Shown: positions 45,473 to 55,631, counted from the first letter of the stretch. The stretch is 64,000 nucleotides of DNA from Pseudomonas fluorescens (GCF_900636825.1 NZ_LR134318.1:2823501-2887500); one strand, 5' to 3'. Numbers and translations: made by a program. The notes: generated from the letters alone by a model not told the origin.

Positions 45473-46303
45473 ATGACAGCTCGCTGGACCACTGCAGTAC
45501 TCGACACCGATCAACCGGGCGGCTGGGCCGTGGCGCGCAGCCCGGAAGGCTTTCTGTTCGATGACAACGGCGCACTGTTCCCGCGCGAATGGCTCAAGCG
45601 TCAGGATCTGTCGATTCTCGCCGAGCACGGCATCGGTCATCTCGATGGCGAACCGGTTTTTCTCTTGGAATTGAGCAGTGTCAGCGAGGTGCCGGGTTGC
45701 TCCTGGAAAGGTCTGCGAGCATTCATGCTCGAAGGCGATCACACCCTTTATAAAGTGCTCGGTTATGCCGCGCAGATCGGCACGTGGGCGCGGGAACATC
45801 GTTTTTGTGGCAATTGCGGGCAGTCGATGACGCAGGTGCCGCGCGAACGAGCAATGTACTGCGAGCCCTGCGGGTTGCGCAATTATCCGCGGATTTCGCC
45901 GAGCATGATCGTGCTGATCACCCGTGGCGACGAGATTTTGCTGGCGCGCTCGCCGCGTTTTGTTACCGGGGTTTACAGCACGCTTGCGGGTTTTGCCGAA
46001 CCGGGGGAATCGGCCGAAGAGTGCCTGATCCGCGAAGTGCGCGAGGAAGTGCAGATCGAGGTGAAGAACATTCAGTATCTGGGCAGTCAGTGCTGGCCGT
46101 TCCCGCATTCCATGATGCTCGGCTTCCATGCCGAATACGCGGGTGGCGAGATTGTCTGCCAGGAAGACGAGATCGAAGACGCCCAGTGGTTCAACGTGCA
46201 CGACTTGCCGCCGTTGCCGGCCTCGAAGTCGATTGCCCGTTACCTGATCGACGTCTACGTGGCGCGGCGCTTAGGCCACGCTGAACCAGTGCTGCCAGGC
46301 TAG
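45473..46303 (+). CDS. nudC: NAD(+) diphosphatase / decapping Nudix hydrolase NudC
   Basis: 276 residues. Cleaves NADH to NMNH and AMP and in other bacteria removes NAD caps from RNA. Zinc ribbon with two CxxC pairs ([15 protein letters not shown], near 103-125); Nudix box [21 protein letters not shown] near 170-190 with the catalytic REVREE; followed by the NudC-specific SQCWPFPHS array (standard SQPWPFPxS) near 203. Its last 33 bp overlap the convergent TSUP gene. Confidence 0.95.
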   Translation: MTARWTTAVLDTDQPGGWAVARSPEGFLFDDNGALFPREWLKRQDLSILAEHGIGHLDGEPVFLLELSSVSEVPGCSWKGLRAFMLEGDHTLYKVLGYAAQIGTWAREHRFCGNCGQSMTQVPRERAMYCEPCGLRNYPRISPSMIVLITRGDEILLARSPRFVTGVYSTLAGFAEPGESAEECLIREVREEVQIEVKNIQYLGSQCWPFPHSMMLGFHAEYAGGEIVCQEDEIEDAQWFNVHDLPPLPASKSIARYLIDVYVARRLGHAEPVLPG

Positions 46304-47050
46304 ACGAACGGTCAAACCCAGCACTACGGTGATGAACACCGGACGGATGAATTTGGCGCCACCGCTGATTGCGGTGCGCGCGCCGAAGAATGCGCCGACC
46401 ATCACCGACAGGCCCATGCTCAGGCCGATGATCCAGTCCACTTGCCCGGAAAATACGAACACCGACAGCGCCGCAATGTTGCTGACGAAGTTCATGCTGC
46501 GCGCGACGCCGCTGGCCTTGACCAGATCGATCGGGTAGAGCAACAGACTGCTGACCGTCCAGAACGCGCCGGTACCGGGCCCGGCGACGCCGTCGTAGAA
46601 ACCGAGGCTGAAGCCTTGGGTCGACTGCCATTTCTTTTTGATCGGAGCATCGCTGTCCAGCGGTGCTTTTGGCGTGCCACCGAATAACAAATAAAGGCCA
46701 CAGGCGAAGACGATCACCGGGAGCATCTTGTTCAGCCATTCTGCCGGTAAATAATGCGCGACGACGGCGCCGGTCAACGCGCCGACCAGCGTACCGACGA
46801 TGGCGTGCACCCACTGACGCGGGTGAAACAGCTTGCGTCGATAGAAGGTGAAGCTCGCGGTGGCCGAGCCAAACGTCGAGCTGAGCTTGTTGGTGCCGAG
46901 CACCAGATGCGGCGGCAGGCCAGCCGTCAACAGCGCCGGGGTGGTCAACAGACCGCCGCCGCCGGCGATGGCGTCTATGAATCCGGCAACGAAAGCGACG
47001 AGCGCCAGGATGGCGAGGGTGGTGAGGTCAACGCTGAGTTCGAAAGGCAT
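46271..47050 (-). CDS. TSUP (TauE/SafE) family permease
   Basis: 259 residues, about eight predicted helices. The first TSUP motif is [19 protein letters not shown] near 23-41, and the second half repeats it as [13 protein letters not shown] near 155. Family members export sulfite, sulfoacetate or related anions; the substrate is unknown here. It is convergent with nudC with a 33-bp coding overlap. Confidence 0.9.
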   Translation of the reverse strand: MPFELSVDLTTLAILALVAFVAGFIDAIAGGGGLLTTPALLTAGLPPHLVLGTNKLSSTFGSATASFTFYRRKLFHPRQWVHAIVGTLVGALTGAVVAHYLPAEWLNKMLPVIVFACGLYLLFGGTPKAPLDSDAPIKKKWQSTQGFSLGFYDGVAGPGTGAFWTVSSLLLYPIDLVKASGVARSMNFVSNIAALSVFVFSGQVDWIIGLSMGLSVMVGAFFGARTAISGGAKFIRPVFITVVLGLTVRLAWQHWFSVA

Positions 47051-47171
47051 GGAATCGGCTTATTCGGCAAGGCGCAGAACATGAGCTGCGGGGAGGGCGG
47101 TCATGTTACTCATTTCCAGGTGTTGCGGCGACCCACAGCACGCTTTCACAGAATCACTTGAAATGCATTGC

Positions 47172-47260
47172 GTGTAGGAGCTGCCGCAGGCTGCGATCTT
47201 TTGACCTTGTTTTTAAAAAATCCAAGTCAAAAGATCGCAGCCTGCGGCAGCTCCTACACG
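47172..47260. repeat. REP-A inverted pair
   Basis: Two consensus arms, about 25-bp A/T-rich spacer. Between the TSUP and DUF1348 genes. Confidence 0.92.
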
Positions 47261-47270
47261 AGGAACGGCG

Positions 47271-47750
47271 TTATAGGTCGAGGTCAGACAGGCCCGGGTG
47301 ATCATCCGGGCGTCGCCCCAGTGGCCAATGGAATTTGCGCTCGCTTTCCTTGATCGGCATGTCATTGATACAGGCATAGCGCTGGAACATCAGGCCCTGT
47401 TCGTCAAACTCCCAGTTTTCATTGCCGTAGGAGCGGAACCAGTTGCCGGAATCGTCATGCCATTCATAGGCGTAACGCACCGCGATACGCGCATCGGAGA
47501 ACGCCCACAATTCCTTGATCAAGCGATAATCCAGCTCTTTCGCCCATTTGCGAGTCAGGAAAGCCTTGGCTTCTTCGCGGTTGTTGGCGAACTCGGCGCG
47601 GTTGCGCCATTTTGTGTCGAGCGTGTAAGCGAGGGAGACTTTTTCCGGATCGCGAGAATTCCAGCCATCTTCGGCCAGGCGAACTTTCTCGATCGCCGAC
47701 TCACGATTGAAGGGCGGTAATGGCGGACGTACCTGAGCTGCGGTAGACAT
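47271..47750 (-). CDS. DUF1348 (SnoaL-like, NTF2 superfamily) protein
   Basis: 159 residues from ATG 47750. A cone-shaped alpha/beta NTF2-like fold with the family segments [73 protein letters not shown] and [18 protein letters not shown]. Function unknown; related folds bind small hydrophobic ligands or act as isomerases. Follows a TetR regulator gene by 54 bp on the same strand, so probably one unit. Confidence 0.9.
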   Translation of the reverse strand: MSTAAQVRPPLPPFNRESAIEKVRLAEDGWNSRDPEKVSLAYTLDTKWRNRAEFANNREEAKAFLTRKWAKELDYRLIKELWAFSDARIAVRYAYEWHDDSGNWFRSYGNENWEFDEQGLMFQRYACINDMPIKESERKFHWPLGRRPDDHPGLSDLDL

Positions 47751-47804
47751 ATCAGTTTCTCGAGTTAATGTGCGGTTTAACAACAAGTTCCGCTTATCAA
47801 GGCA

Positions 47805-48368
47805 TTACAGGTCCAATAACTTGCGCGCCATGCATCGCGCATTATCGGCGGCACTGTGATCACCCATCACAAGCGCTACGGTAATGGCTCCGTCGATCAG
47901 GATCAGCAGCTGTCTGGCCAGCAGTTGCGGATCTTCGGCGCCATGTTCGCTACACAGCTCGCACACGTAGTCGAGCAGCTTCTGTTTGTGTTCTTTGGCG
48001 ACCTGCCGCACGGGGTCCTGCGGGTCACCGGTCTCGCCGCTGGTGTTAATGAAAGCACAGCCGCGAAAGCCTTCCGAGGCGAACCAGCCCTTGAGCACAG
48101 TAAACAGATTGAGCAGGCGGTCAGCCGGGGTCTCGGCCTGATCGACGGCGCTTCTGTACCAATGCATCCAGCGAATGTCGCGGCGTTGCAGCGCTTCGAC
48201 GGTTAGCGCGTCCTTGTCGGCAAAATAGCGGTAAATGCTTTTCCTGGAGACACCTGCGGTTTTCACCAGGAGATCCATGCTGGTGGCGGCAATGCCACTT
48301 TTGTAGATCAGTTTTTCAGTGACATCCAGAATGATGTCGCGGGTTTCGGTATTGGCGATTGCGTTCAT
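47805..48368 (-). CDS. TetR/AcrR family transcriptional regulator
   Basis: 187 residues from ATG 48368. The N-terminal helix-turn-helix is ATSMDLLVKTAGVSRKSIYRYFADKDAL (about 25-52); the C-terminal ligand domain has FRGCAFINTSGE near 105, a stretch common in the TetR_C class of short regulators. A palindrome (AGAACGGTTGTTCT) lies 13 bp before the start, suggesting autorepression and joint control of the DUF1348 gene. Confidence 0.9.
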   Translation of the reverse strand: MNAIANTETRDIILDVTEKLIYKSGIAATSMDLLVKTAGVSRKSIYRYFADKDALTVEALQRRDIRWMHWYRSAVDQAETPADRLLNLFTVLKGWFASEGFRGCAFINTSGETGDPQDPVRQVAKEHKQKLLDYVCELCSEHGAEDPQLLARQLLILIDGAITVALVMGDHSAADNARCMARKLLDL

Positions 48369-48380
48369 GTCGCAAACAGA

Positions 48381-48394
48381 AGAACGGTTGTTCT
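48381..48394. promoter_or_regulatory. Palindrome upstream of the TetR-type gene, candidate operator
   Basis: AGAAC-GGTT-GTTCT, 13-26 bp upstream of the start codon, so a bound dimer would overlap the ribosome site or promoter. Confidence 0.5.
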
Positions 48395-48431
48395 CCTTGG
48401 TCAAGCGTGTATTTTTGTCGACTGTGCATTT

Positions 48432-48502
48432 GCCTTTGCAAGGAAGCTCTCGCCCACAGAGGGAAACATTTCTTATGTGGGAGCGAGCCTGCTCGCGAAG
48501 AG
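48432..48502. repeat. REP-B inverted pair, left arm decayed
   Basis: The right arm GTGGGAGCGAGCCTGCTCGC is consensus; the left arm (AGGAAGCTCTCGCCCACA) is barely recognisable. Confidence 0.75.
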
Positions 48503-48583
48503 GTTATTACCGCCACTAACAAGACCCGAAGGATGTGATGGTGTAAGCTCTCAAGCTCTTCGGATTCGACCATTGCGAGCCCT

Positions 48584-49927
48584 ATGCCGTTGCTTTTCAA
48601 ACGTTCCCTGCTGCCCAAACTGCGCAGCTTCCCGCTGACCGCCGAGGCCGTGACGATTCTGTCCGGTGCCGCCGAGTTTCGTCGCTGCCTGCTTGAGCAA
48701 ATCGCCGCAGCGACCCAGCGCATCTACATCGTCGCGCTGTATTTGCAGCAAGACGAAGCCGGTCAGGAAATCCTTGATGCCCTGCACGCCGCCAAGCTCA
48801 AGCGTCCCGAGTTGGAAATCGCTGTAGTCGTCGATTGGTTGCGCGCGCAACGCGGCTTGATCGGTGCCGGCAAGCAGCCGGGTAATTCGGCGTGGTATCA
48901 GGAAATGACCCGTACGCATCAGAGCGAAGTGCCGATCTACGGCGTGCCGGTGCAGACCCGAGAACTCTTCGGCGTTTTGCATTTGAAGGGCTTTGTGATC
49001 GACGATTGCGTGGTCTACAGCGGTGCCAGCCTGAACAATGTGTACCTGCACAAATTCGACAAGTACCGGTTCGACCGTTATCACGTCCTGCGCAGCCATG
49101 AGCTGGCGGACTCGATGCATCACCTGGTCAAGCACGGTCTGATCGAGTCGAAAGCGGTGCATCGCCTCGACCTGCCGAACCTGCCGACCACGCGCAGCCT
49201 GCGCAACGACATCGGCGACCTGCGCAGCCGCTTGAAATATGCGACCTACGACACAGCTACCGGCACAACGGCCAAAGACGGTTTGTCGGTCACGCCGCTG
49301 TTGGGCGTGGGCAAAAACAATCCGCTGAACCGCGCCATTCTTGAACTGATCGCCAGCGCGCAACAGCAGCTGACCATCTGCACGCCGTACTTCAACCTGC
49401 CGCTGGGCGTGATCCGCGAGATCAATCGCGCGTTGGCCCGTGGCGTGAAGATCGATATCGTGGTCGGCGACAAAACCGCCAACGACTTCTATATTCCGCC
49501 GAGCGAGCCGTTCAGGGTGATCGCAGCGCTGCCGTATCTGTACGAGATCAGTCTGCGCCGGTTTGCCAAACGGCATCAGCGCAATATCGACAGCGGCCAA
49601 TTGAATCTGCACTTGTGGCGCGACGGCGACAACACCTACCACCTCAAGGGCATGTGGATCGATCAGCGTTATACGTTGCTGACCGGCAACAACCTCAATC
49701 CACGGGCGTTCCGTCTGGACCTGGAAAACGCGCTGCTGATTGATGACCCGAAAGGCCAGTGGCTGGCGCCGCGGTCGCAGGAGCTGGAGGAGATTTTCCG
49801 TCATACCACGCGCATCGACAGCTTCCAAAGCCTGGAAACGCTGCCGGAGTACCCGGCGGGGGTGGCGAAGTTTCTCAAGCGTGTGAGTCGGGTGCGGATC
49901 GAGCGGTTGCTGTACAGAATCCTTTAA
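48584..49927 (+). CDS. pssA: CDP-diacylglycerol-serine O-phosphatidyltransferase, phospholipase D type
   Basis: 447 residues, close to the 451 of E. coli PssA. Makes phosphatidylserine, precursor of phosphatidylethanolamine. Two HKD-type motifs: HLKGFVID near 131-138 and HLKGMWID near 349-356, each with the His and Lys of the two-site phospholipase D mechanism. A peripheral, basic protein without signal peptide, as expected for the enzyme that binds membranes and ribosomes. Confidence 0.92.
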   Translation: MPLLFKRSLLPKLRSFPLTAEAVTILSGAAEFRRCLLEQIAAATQRIYIVALYLQQDEAGQEILDALHAAKLKRPELEIAVVVDWLRAQRGLIGAGKQPGNSAWYQEMTRTHQSEVPIYGVPVQTRELFGVLHLKGFVIDDCVVYSGASLNNVYLHKFDKYRFDRYHVLRSHELADSMHHLVKHGLIESKAVHRLDLPNLPTTRSLRNDIGDLRSRLKYATYDTATGTTAKDGLSVTPLLGVGKNNPLNRAILELIASAQQQLTICTPYFNLPLGVIREINRALARGVKIDIVVGDKTANDFYIPPSEPFRVIAALPYLYEISLRRFAKRHQRNIDSGQLNLHLWRDGDNTYHLKGMWIDQRYTLLTGNNLNPRAFRLDLENALLIDDPKGQWLAPRSQELEEIFRHTTRIDSFQSLETLPEYPAGVAKFLKRVSRVRIERLLYRIL

Positions 49928-49931
49928 CAGC

Positions 49932-49999
49932 AAAAGATCGCAGCCTGCGGCAGCTCCTACATCGGACCGTGTAGGAGCTGCCGCAGGCTGCGATCTTTT
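49932..49999. repeat. REP-A inverted pair, short spacer
   Basis: Two perfect consensus arms separated by only about 8 bp; the most compact pair in the window. Between pssA and the efe operon end. Confidence 0.93.
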
Positions 50000-50019
50000 A
50001 GACTGACGTATCCGATAAC

Positions 50020-50844
50020 TCAGTTCAGACCCAGCTTCCCACGCATCGTCGACAGGTCTTCCGCCAAAGTATTCACCGGCCCGACCAGCGCCTTGCGGTC
50101 GTTATCCTTGACCTTGTCATATGTCTCAAACCCGCCATCGGCAGTCTTGTACCTGGCCAGAATCTTGTCGACCGTGGCGAAGTTCTTGTCGACTTTGGCG
50201 ACGAAAGCCTTGTCCTGCTGTTCGATTTGCGTGCGGAACAAATCAACGATTTTCTTCGCACCGTCGATGTTGCCCTGGAAGTCATACAGGTCAGTGTGGC
50301 TGTAGCGGTCTTCTTCGCCGGAGATCTTGGTTGCGGCGACTTCTTCAAGCAGCGCCGCAGCGCCGCCCACGACCTTTTCCGGCGGGAAGGTCAGACCGGC
50401 CACGCGGGTCTGCAAGTCTTTGACATCGCTGTTCAGCTTGTCCGCCAGCGCACCCAGGCCCTGCGTGCTTTTTTCCGCAAACAGCGAGTATTCGATCCGG
50501 TGAAACCCGGTGAAATCCTCCGCTTTCACGCCTTTCTCATGGTCGTCGACCCGCGAGTCAATGGATGCATCCAGGTCACTGAACAGCTCGGCAATCGGCT
50601 CGATTGATTCGTAGTAAACACGCGTGGGCGCATACAGCTTTTGCGCGGTGGCCAGATCACCTTTTTTGACTGCGTCGGTGAATTGCTGTGTGTGGCTGCC
50701 CAGCTCATCGAGTTTTTCGCTGACGTAGATCTTGTAATCCGACACCGGCCCGACCAGATCCAGCGGTGCCGGTGCGGCAAACGCTGACAGCGGGGTGTTG
50801 AGCAAACCAAGGGTCAGCAATAACGCGAGTGGCGTTTTTTTCAT
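50020..50844 (-). CDS. EfeM/EfeO family M75 lipid-free periplasmic protein, second copy
   Basis: 274 residues from ATG 50844. Signal peptide 1-24. One imelysin (M75-type) domain with the motif GFHRIEYSLF near 115, which in the family helps bind iron. Unlike the EfeO in the same operon it has no cupredoxin domain. Last gene of the efe operon, overlapping the region of the efeB stop and start codons closely (27 bp between). Likely a periplasmic iron-binding accessory. Confidence 0.9.
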   Translation of the reverse strand: MKKTPLALLLTLGLLNTPLSAFAAPAPLDLVGPVSDYKIYVSEKLDELGSHTQQFTDAVKKGDLATAQKLYAPTRVYYESIEPIAELFSDLDASIDSRVDDHEKGVKAEDFTGFHRIEYSLFAEKSTQGLGALADKLNSDVKDLQTRVAGLTFPPEKVVGGAAALLEEVAATKISGEEDRYSHTDLYDFQGNIDGAKKIVDLFRTQIEQQDKAFVAKVDKNFATVDKILARYKTADGGFETYDKVKDNDRKALVGPVNTLAEDLSTMRGKLGLN

Positions 50845-50870
50845 GGGGGCGGCTCCAGTGTCGACAGGTG

Positions 50871-52169
50871 TCATGCGTTGGTATGGGGTTGTGTGGCCGC
50901 GAGCAGCGAACGCCCAAGGAAATCCTGGTCGCCCGTCACGCCCGGCAGTGTGAAGAAGTAACCGCCGCCGACCGGTTTGAGGTATTCCTCAAGCGGTTCG
51001 CCGTTGAGGCGGGTCTGCACGGCGATAAAGCCTTTTTCCAGGTCGGCCTGGTAACAAATGAACAGCAGGCCCATGTCAAGCTGACCGTTCTTGTTCACGC
51101 CGTTGGAATAGTTGAATGGCCGGCGCAGGATCAGGTTCGCCTGGCTCTCGGCGGTGCGCGGGTTGGCCAGGCGAATGTGCGCGTCGAGTCTGGTCAGCTT
51201 GCCCGCCGGATCTTTGCGGTAATCGGGGACTTCACTTTCCCGCTGAGCGCCCATTGGCGCGCCAGTGGTTTTCACCCGACCGATGATGCTTTCCTGCTCC
51301 TGCAACGGCGTACGATCCCAGCGCTCGACGAAATTACGGATGATCCGCACCGCCTGATAACTGCCGTGCGCCGCCCAGGCCGGTTCATCGCTGCCGGGCT
51401 GCACCCAGACAATGCTGTCCATCGCTTGAGCATCGTTGGAATTCGGGTTGGCCGAACCGTCGCGAAAGCCGAGGAAGTTGCGCGCCGACTGTGCTGTCTC
51501 GCCCGGTTTCGTCGGCGCTTGCGGCGGCACGCTGCCTTCCTGCTTCCAGCGCACCAGCAGCAGATCAGGCAGGTTTTTGACGATGTCGCGCAGGGCGTGA
51601 ATGTTGGTGTCAGCGGTGTTCGCAAAGAACTGCAGACTCAGGTCGCCGTGGCAACAATCGGCGTCCAGCGCATCGTTGGGAAAACCGACCATGCGTTGCA
51701 GGCGCTTGGGTTTGGCCGTGGCCAGACCGAAGCGCTCGTCGAACAGCGACTCACCCACCGCAACGGTAATGGTCAGGTTGTCGGGCGTCACGTTCGGGCC
51801 AAGGATGCCTGAGTCTAGCGGCGGCAGCTTGGGATCGATCTGCTCAACCGGGCCGCCTTGCATGACGAAGGCGATGCGCTTGTTAAGGGTGCGGAACAAT
51901 CGTTCGAGGTCCTCGCGATCGCTGGCCAGCACATCGAACGCCACCAGCATTCCCGAGGCCGGGCGCGGCGTGACGATGCCGGTCTGATGTACGCCGTGAA
52001 AATCGTGGCGATCATCGGTCTTGTCGCTGCTCGGGGCTTCAGTGACTTGCGCCGGCGCTGCGGCCATCGCCGGGCAGCTCAGCGCGGAGCCGGCGAGGGC
52101 GACACCGGCAGCGCCCATGCCCATCAACACACGGCGGCGTTGCAGGTTGAGTGGTTCTGAATCATTCAT
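50871..52169 (-). CDS. efeB: EfeB, Tat-exported Dyp-type heme peroxidase
   Basis: 432 residues from ATG 52169. Twin-arginine signal ([17 protein letters not shown]). Dyp family with the GxxDG motif in [13 protein letters not shown] near 230 and the proximal heme His region near 320. The folded, heme-loaded enzyme is exported to the periplasm, where it may oxidise Fe(II) before EfeO/EfeU uptake; a role in taking iron from heme has also been proposed. Confidence 0.94.
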   Translation of the reverse strand: MNDSEPLNLQRRRVLMGMGAAGVALAGSALSCPAMAAAPAQVTEAPSSDKTDDRHDFHGVHQTGIVTPRPASGMLVAFDVLASDREDLERLFRTLNKRIAFVMQGGPVEQIDPKLPPLDSGILGPNVTPDNLTITVAVGESLFDERFGLATAKPKRLQRMVGFPNDALDADCCHGDLSLQFFANTADTNIHALRDIVKNLPDLLLVRWKQEGSVPPQAPTKPGETAQSARNFLGFRDGSANPNSNDAQAMDSIVWVQPGSDEPAWAAHGSYQAVRIIRNFVERWDRTPLQEQESIIGRVKTTGAPMGAQRESEVPDYRKDPAGKLTRLDAHIRLANPRTAESQANLILRRPFNYSNGVNKNGQLDMGLLFICYQADLEKGFIAVQTRLNGEPLEEYLKPVGGGYFFTLPGVTGDQDFLGRSLLAATQPHTNA

Positions 52170-52185
52170 CGGTGAGGTCTTCTGC

Positions 52186-53385
52186 TTACAGGCCGGAGAG
52201 GCCGAGGACGGGATCGATGCCATGGAGTGCATGCGCAAGCGCTTGAGCCTTGTCGGCGATCTGCTGGCGTTGTGTATTGCTGACACTGTCGTAACGGGCG
52301 TAGCCGTCCTCAACCTTGTAGCGGTTGAGTTCGGCGTCGAAGCCAGCAAGCGCTTGATCGATCTGCCCCAGCAGGTCGGCGGCGGATTTGGTCAATAGCG
52401 GGCGCAGCAAATCGACGACCTTGTGCGCGGTTTGCGCATTGGCGGCGAAACCATTGAGGTCGCTGTGGCTGTAGCGTTCTTCTTCCCCGCTGGCGGCGCG
52501 CACCTCGGCGAGGCTGTTGAGGTTGCGCACGATAATGTTGACCAGTTGCTCCGGTGGCAGGGTCTGAGCCAGCAATTGCTGTTTCAGCGTGGTGACGTCG
52601 GCCAGAAGATGCTGGGCAACGGGCTTCAGGTCGTCGAGTTTGCGTTGCTCGAACAGGCCATATTCGAGGCGGTGAAAACCGACGAATGCCGGATCCTGTT
52701 CGCGTTTTTCATAATAATCAGCGCGGGCGTTGATGCGGTTGTCCAGTTCGGCAAGGCGCTGCGCGGCGGGCGCCAGACGCTGATAGGCCGCACGGGCCGG
52801 CAGGTACAGCGCCTGAGCCTGGCTCAAGTCGCCGCTTTCGATGGCCTGATCGAGAGCACCTACGGCCTTGATCAAAGCGCTGCTCTGGCTGGCCAGATAC
52901 ACGCGAAACTCTGACAACGGCCCAATGAAAGCGACCATCGACGGCTTGGCTTTCGCGGCGGCGTCGGAGGCCGCGGTTGGCGTGACGTGCAAAGTGCCGC
53001 GCGGGTTGCTCAGCAAGCCACAGGTGATGGCGTAGTCACCCGGTTGCAGATTGGCGTTGATGACCTGGCTCAGACCGGGGGCAATGTTTTCGCGTTCTTC
53101 GACCACCAGCACGCCGTCGAGAATTTCCCATTCAACTGCCCGGTCGGAACGGTTGACGATGCGGAAACTGGCGCGCCCGGCGGGCACGCTCAAAGCGTTC
53201 GGCTCGCAACGGCCCGGATGAATGTTCACCACCACTTCATCGTGATTGTGCTGACGCTTGGCGGCAGCCATTTTCGAGGCGTACCAGAACAGGCCGCCGG
53301 CGGCGATCATCACGATCACCGAACCGGCCAATGCCCAGCGCAAGGCACGGGGCGGCGAAGCCTGAGGAGTATTAGGCGTTGACAT
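52186..53385 (-). CDS. efeO: EfeO, periplasmic iron-binding protein with cupredoxin domain
   Basis: 399 residues from ATG 53385; a longer frame runs back into efeU and is not used. Membrane anchor or signal near 17-38, an N-terminal cupredoxin-like domain (about 45-135, with the single Cys in [13 protein letters not shown]), then the M75 domain with [10 protein letters not shown] near 235. Feeds iron to the EfeU permease. Its stop is 16 bp from the efeB start. Confidence 0.93.
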   Translation of the reverse strand: MSTPNTPQASPPRALRWALAGSVIVMIAAGGLFWYASKMAAAKRQHNHDEVVVNIHPGRCEPNALSVPAGRASFRIVNRSDRAVEWEILDGVLVVEERENIAPGLSQVINANLQPGDYAITCGLLSNPRGTLHVTPTAASDAAAKAKPSMVAFIGPLSEFRVYLASQSSALIKAVGALDQAIESGDLSQAQALYLPARAAYQRLAPAAQRLAELDNRINARADYYEKREQDPAFVGFHRLEYGLFEQRKLDDLKPVAQHLLADVTTLKQQLLAQTLPPEQLVNIIVRNLNSLAEVRAASGEEERYSHSDLNGFAANAQTAHKVVDLLRPLLTKSAADLLGQIDQALAGFDAELNRYKVEDGYARYDSVSNTQRQQIADKAQALAHALHGIDPVLGLSGL

Positions 53386-53393
53386 GGGGGCCC

Positions 53394-54233
53394 TTATTGG
53401 CTGGAAACGGAAGTCGACTGCGCGCGGGGCTGGGCGGCCGGGAGAAAAAACATCACCAGCGCCAGCAGCAGATAAATCACATACGCACCGAGGGTGCTGA
53501 CGGTCGGTGCATCCTGATAACCGAACATGCCGGCCAGCACCGAGCCCAACGGGCCGTCCATCGGCAACGTCGCACTGAAGTCGAACAGCACGCCTTGCAG
53601 GTGATTCCACAGCCCGGCTTCGTGCAGCGCCTGCACGGAATTGGCGAGAATCCCGGCGGCGACCAGCAGAATGAACAGGCCGGTCCACTTGAAGAACATC
53701 GAAAGGTTGAGGCGCATGCTGCCGCTGTAGATCAGCAAGCCAACGATGATCGCCAGGATCAGGCCGAGCAGGGCGCCGATCGGCGCGCCGGGGCCTTCGC
53801 TCTGCTGGAACACGGCGAGCAGGAAAAACACCGTTTCCAGACCCTCGCGAGCGACGGCGAAAAACACCATGGCGATCAGGGCGATGACTTGATGTTTTGA
53901 GGTCGTCAGCGCTTGGTCAAGCGAGGCTTGCAGCGAATGCTTGATCGACCGGGCGACCTTGCGCATCCAGAACACCATCGAGCTGAGAATGCCCACGGCC
54001 ACCAGCCCGACGACGCCTTCAAACAATTCCTGCTGTTTCTGCGGAAATTCGGCGCTGACCAGTTCCAGGCCGCCACCAACCAGCAGCGCGAGCGCGGCGG
54101 CGAGGAAAACCCCGATCCACACCGCCGGCATCCATTGGCCACGGCCGGTTTGCTGAAGGTAACTGGCGATGATGCCGACGATCAGCGCGGCTTCGATGCC
54201 TTCGCGCAGCATGATGAGAAAGGGAACGAGCAT
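53394..54233 (-). CDS. efeU: EfeU, FTR1-family iron permease
   Basis: 279 residues, seven predicted helices. Two REGxE iron-binding motifs: REGIEAAL near 10 and REGLETVF near 129. The first gene of the efeU-efeO-efeB operon, preceded by Fur-box-like sequence. In the family the motif glutamates carry ferric iron through the membrane. No sign of the frameshift that inactivates efeU in E. coli K-12. Confidence 0.95.
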   Translation of the reverse strand: MLVPFLIMLREGIEAALIVGIIASYLQQTGRGQWMPAVWIGVFLAAALALLVGGGLELVSAEFPQKQQELFEGVVGLVAVGILSSMVFWMRKVARSIKHSLQASLDQALTTSKHQVIALIAMVFFAVAREGLETVFFLLAVFQQSEGPGAPIGALLGLILAIIVGLLIYSGSMRLNLSMFFKWTGLFILLVAAGILANSVQALHEAGLWNHLQGVLFDFSATLPMDGPLGSVLAGMFGYQDAPTVSTLGAYVIYLLLALVMFFLPAAQPRAQSTSVSSQ

Positions 54234-54273
54234 GGGTCAGCCACAGCGATTTAGATAGGAGGCTAAGTTGTAA

Positions 54274-54311
54274 CATAATGACACTCATTCCCAAATGACA
54301 ATGATTGACAT
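54274..54311. promoter_or_regulatory. Fur-box-like tandem sequence upstream of efeU
   Basis: CATAATGACACTCATTCCC (54274-54292) and AATGACAATGATTGACAT (54294-54311) each resemble the Fur consensus GATAATGATAATCATTATC. Two overlapping boxes just upstream of efeU imply iron repression of the operon. Confidence 0.7.
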
Positions 54312-54352
54312 AAGCCTGAACGTAAGCTGAACAGACTGAAAAATAACCATCC

Positions 54353-54449
54353 CCTGTAGGAGCTGCCGCAGGCTGCGATCTTTTGATCCTGATTCTAAAA
54401 ATCAAAAGATCGTCCGATCGCGGCCCGAGCCTGCGGCAGCTCCTACAGG
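54353..54449. repeat. REP-A inverted pair with extended right arm
   Basis: Left arm consensus; right arm carries GATCGTCCGATCGCGGCCCG before AGCCTGCGG, the same extension seen at 18.8 kb. Between the efe promoter and the AraC-type gene. Confidence 0.88.
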
Positions 54450-54499
54450 GGATCGGTTAAGATGCGTGCCACTGAGAAAAACAGGAATGACCGCGTTCC

Positions 54500-55516
54500 A
54501 TGTCAGAAAAAGACACCATTGCCATTCAGCTGGTGCGTGAAGCGCTGTTGCAAAGCTGTGCGCCCGGCGCGGCCACGGAACACGTTTTGCGCAAGGTCGG
54601 CATTGACCCGCTGCTGTTGCAATCCGCCAGCGGTAGGGTGCCCGCGTCGCAATACGCCAGACTCTGGCGCTTGTTGGCGCGGCGCGGTGACGATGAGTTT
54701 TTCGGCATGGATCCACGCAAGCTCAAATCTGGCAGCCTCGCGTTTCTGTGTCGCAGCGCCATGGCACAGCCGACGCTGGCGGCGGCACTCGAGAGCGGTC
54801 TGTCGTTTCTCTCGCTGATGCTCGACCGCTTACCGGCGCAGTTGCTGCGCCAGCAGAGTCTCGCCGAAATCGTGCTGCTCGAAGACGACGTCGAACCCCG
54901 CCGCGCTTTCACCTATTTCACCTATTGGATGATCGTTCACGGTGTGGCGTGTTGGCTGGCGGGGAGGCGGATTCCGATTCTGGCCATCGAACTGCGCTGC
55001 CCGGCGCCAGACTTCACCGATGACTATCGTGTGATGTTTTCGGAAAACCTGCGGTTTGATCGGCCCCGGACGCGGATGATTGTTGCCGCCGATTGCCTCG
55101 ATCTGCCGATCAAGCGCAGCCCCGAAGAGCTGAAGCGTTTTCTCGCCCATGCACCGGCCAATATTCTGGTGAAGTACCGCGACCCGCAAAGCCTGGCCAG
55201 TCGGATCAAGCAGGATCTGCGGCAACTGCCCGCCGAGCAATGGCCGGAAACCGAAGCCCTGGCGCAGCAACTGTGTATGTCGGCCTCGACCTTGCGCCGT
55301 CGTCTGGCGGAGGAAGGGCAGACCTGGCAGGGGCTCAAGGACGGTGTGCGCAAAGAACTGGCGATTACCTGGCTGGCGGAGCCGTCGATCAGTTTTGCCG
55401 AGATCGCTTCACGCCTGGGCTTTGCCGATGCAAGTTCGTTTTACAAGGCGTTTCGCAAATGGTCGGGATCGAATCCGGGCCACTATCGCACCCTGATCCT
55501 GAATGAGATCGTCTGA
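54500..55516 (+). CDS. AraC-family transcriptional regulator, Arabinose_bd (OruR-like) type
   Basis: 338 residues. N-terminal ligand domain of the Arabinose_bd class (about 20-205) and a C-terminal AraC double helix-turn-helix (MSASTLRRRLAEEGQTWQGLKDGVRKELAITWL and SFAEIASRLGFADASSFYKAFRKWSG, 255-325). Relatives regulate ornithine and acyl compound catabolism. It sits directly upstream, on the same strand, of the acyl-CoA synthetase operon and is its likely regulator. Confidence 0.88.
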   Translation: MSEKDTIAIQLVREALLQSCAPGAATEHVLRKVGIDPLLLQSASGRVPASQYARLWRLLARRGDDEFFGMDPRKLKSGSLAFLCRSAMAQPTLAAALESGLSFLSLMLDRLPAQLLRQQSLAEIVLLEDDVEPRRAFTYFTYWMIVHGVACWLAGRRIPILAIELRCPAPDFTDDYRVMFSENLRFDRPRTRMIVAADCLDLPIKRSPEELKRFLAHAPANILVKYRDPQSLASRIKQDLRQLPAEQWPETEALAQQLCMSASTLRRRLAEEGQTWQGLKDGVRKELAITWLAEPSISFAEIASRLGFADASSFYKAFRKWSGSNPGHYRTLILNEIV

Positions 55517-55550
55517 GCGAACACCATCGCCAGCACGGTAAACGCATTCC

Positions 55551-55631
55551 CCCTGTAGGAGCTGCCGAAGGCTGCGATCTTTTGATCGTGGAAAAAAAGC
55601 AAAGATCGCAGCCTTCGGCAGCTCCTACAAG
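55551..55631. repeat. REP-A inverted pair (GAAGG variant)
   Basis: CCTTCGG and CCGAAGG stem variant as at 10.3 kb, spacer GATCGTGG and A-rich sequence. It separates the AraC-type gene from the catabolic operon. Confidence 0.9.

Noticed and set aside
44624..46201. 525-residue frame opposite the isomerase and nudC genes
   Set aside because: Spans two real genes on the other strand; shadow.
48551..49933. 460-residue frame opposite pssA
   Set aside because: Shadow of pssA, which has both HKD motifs.
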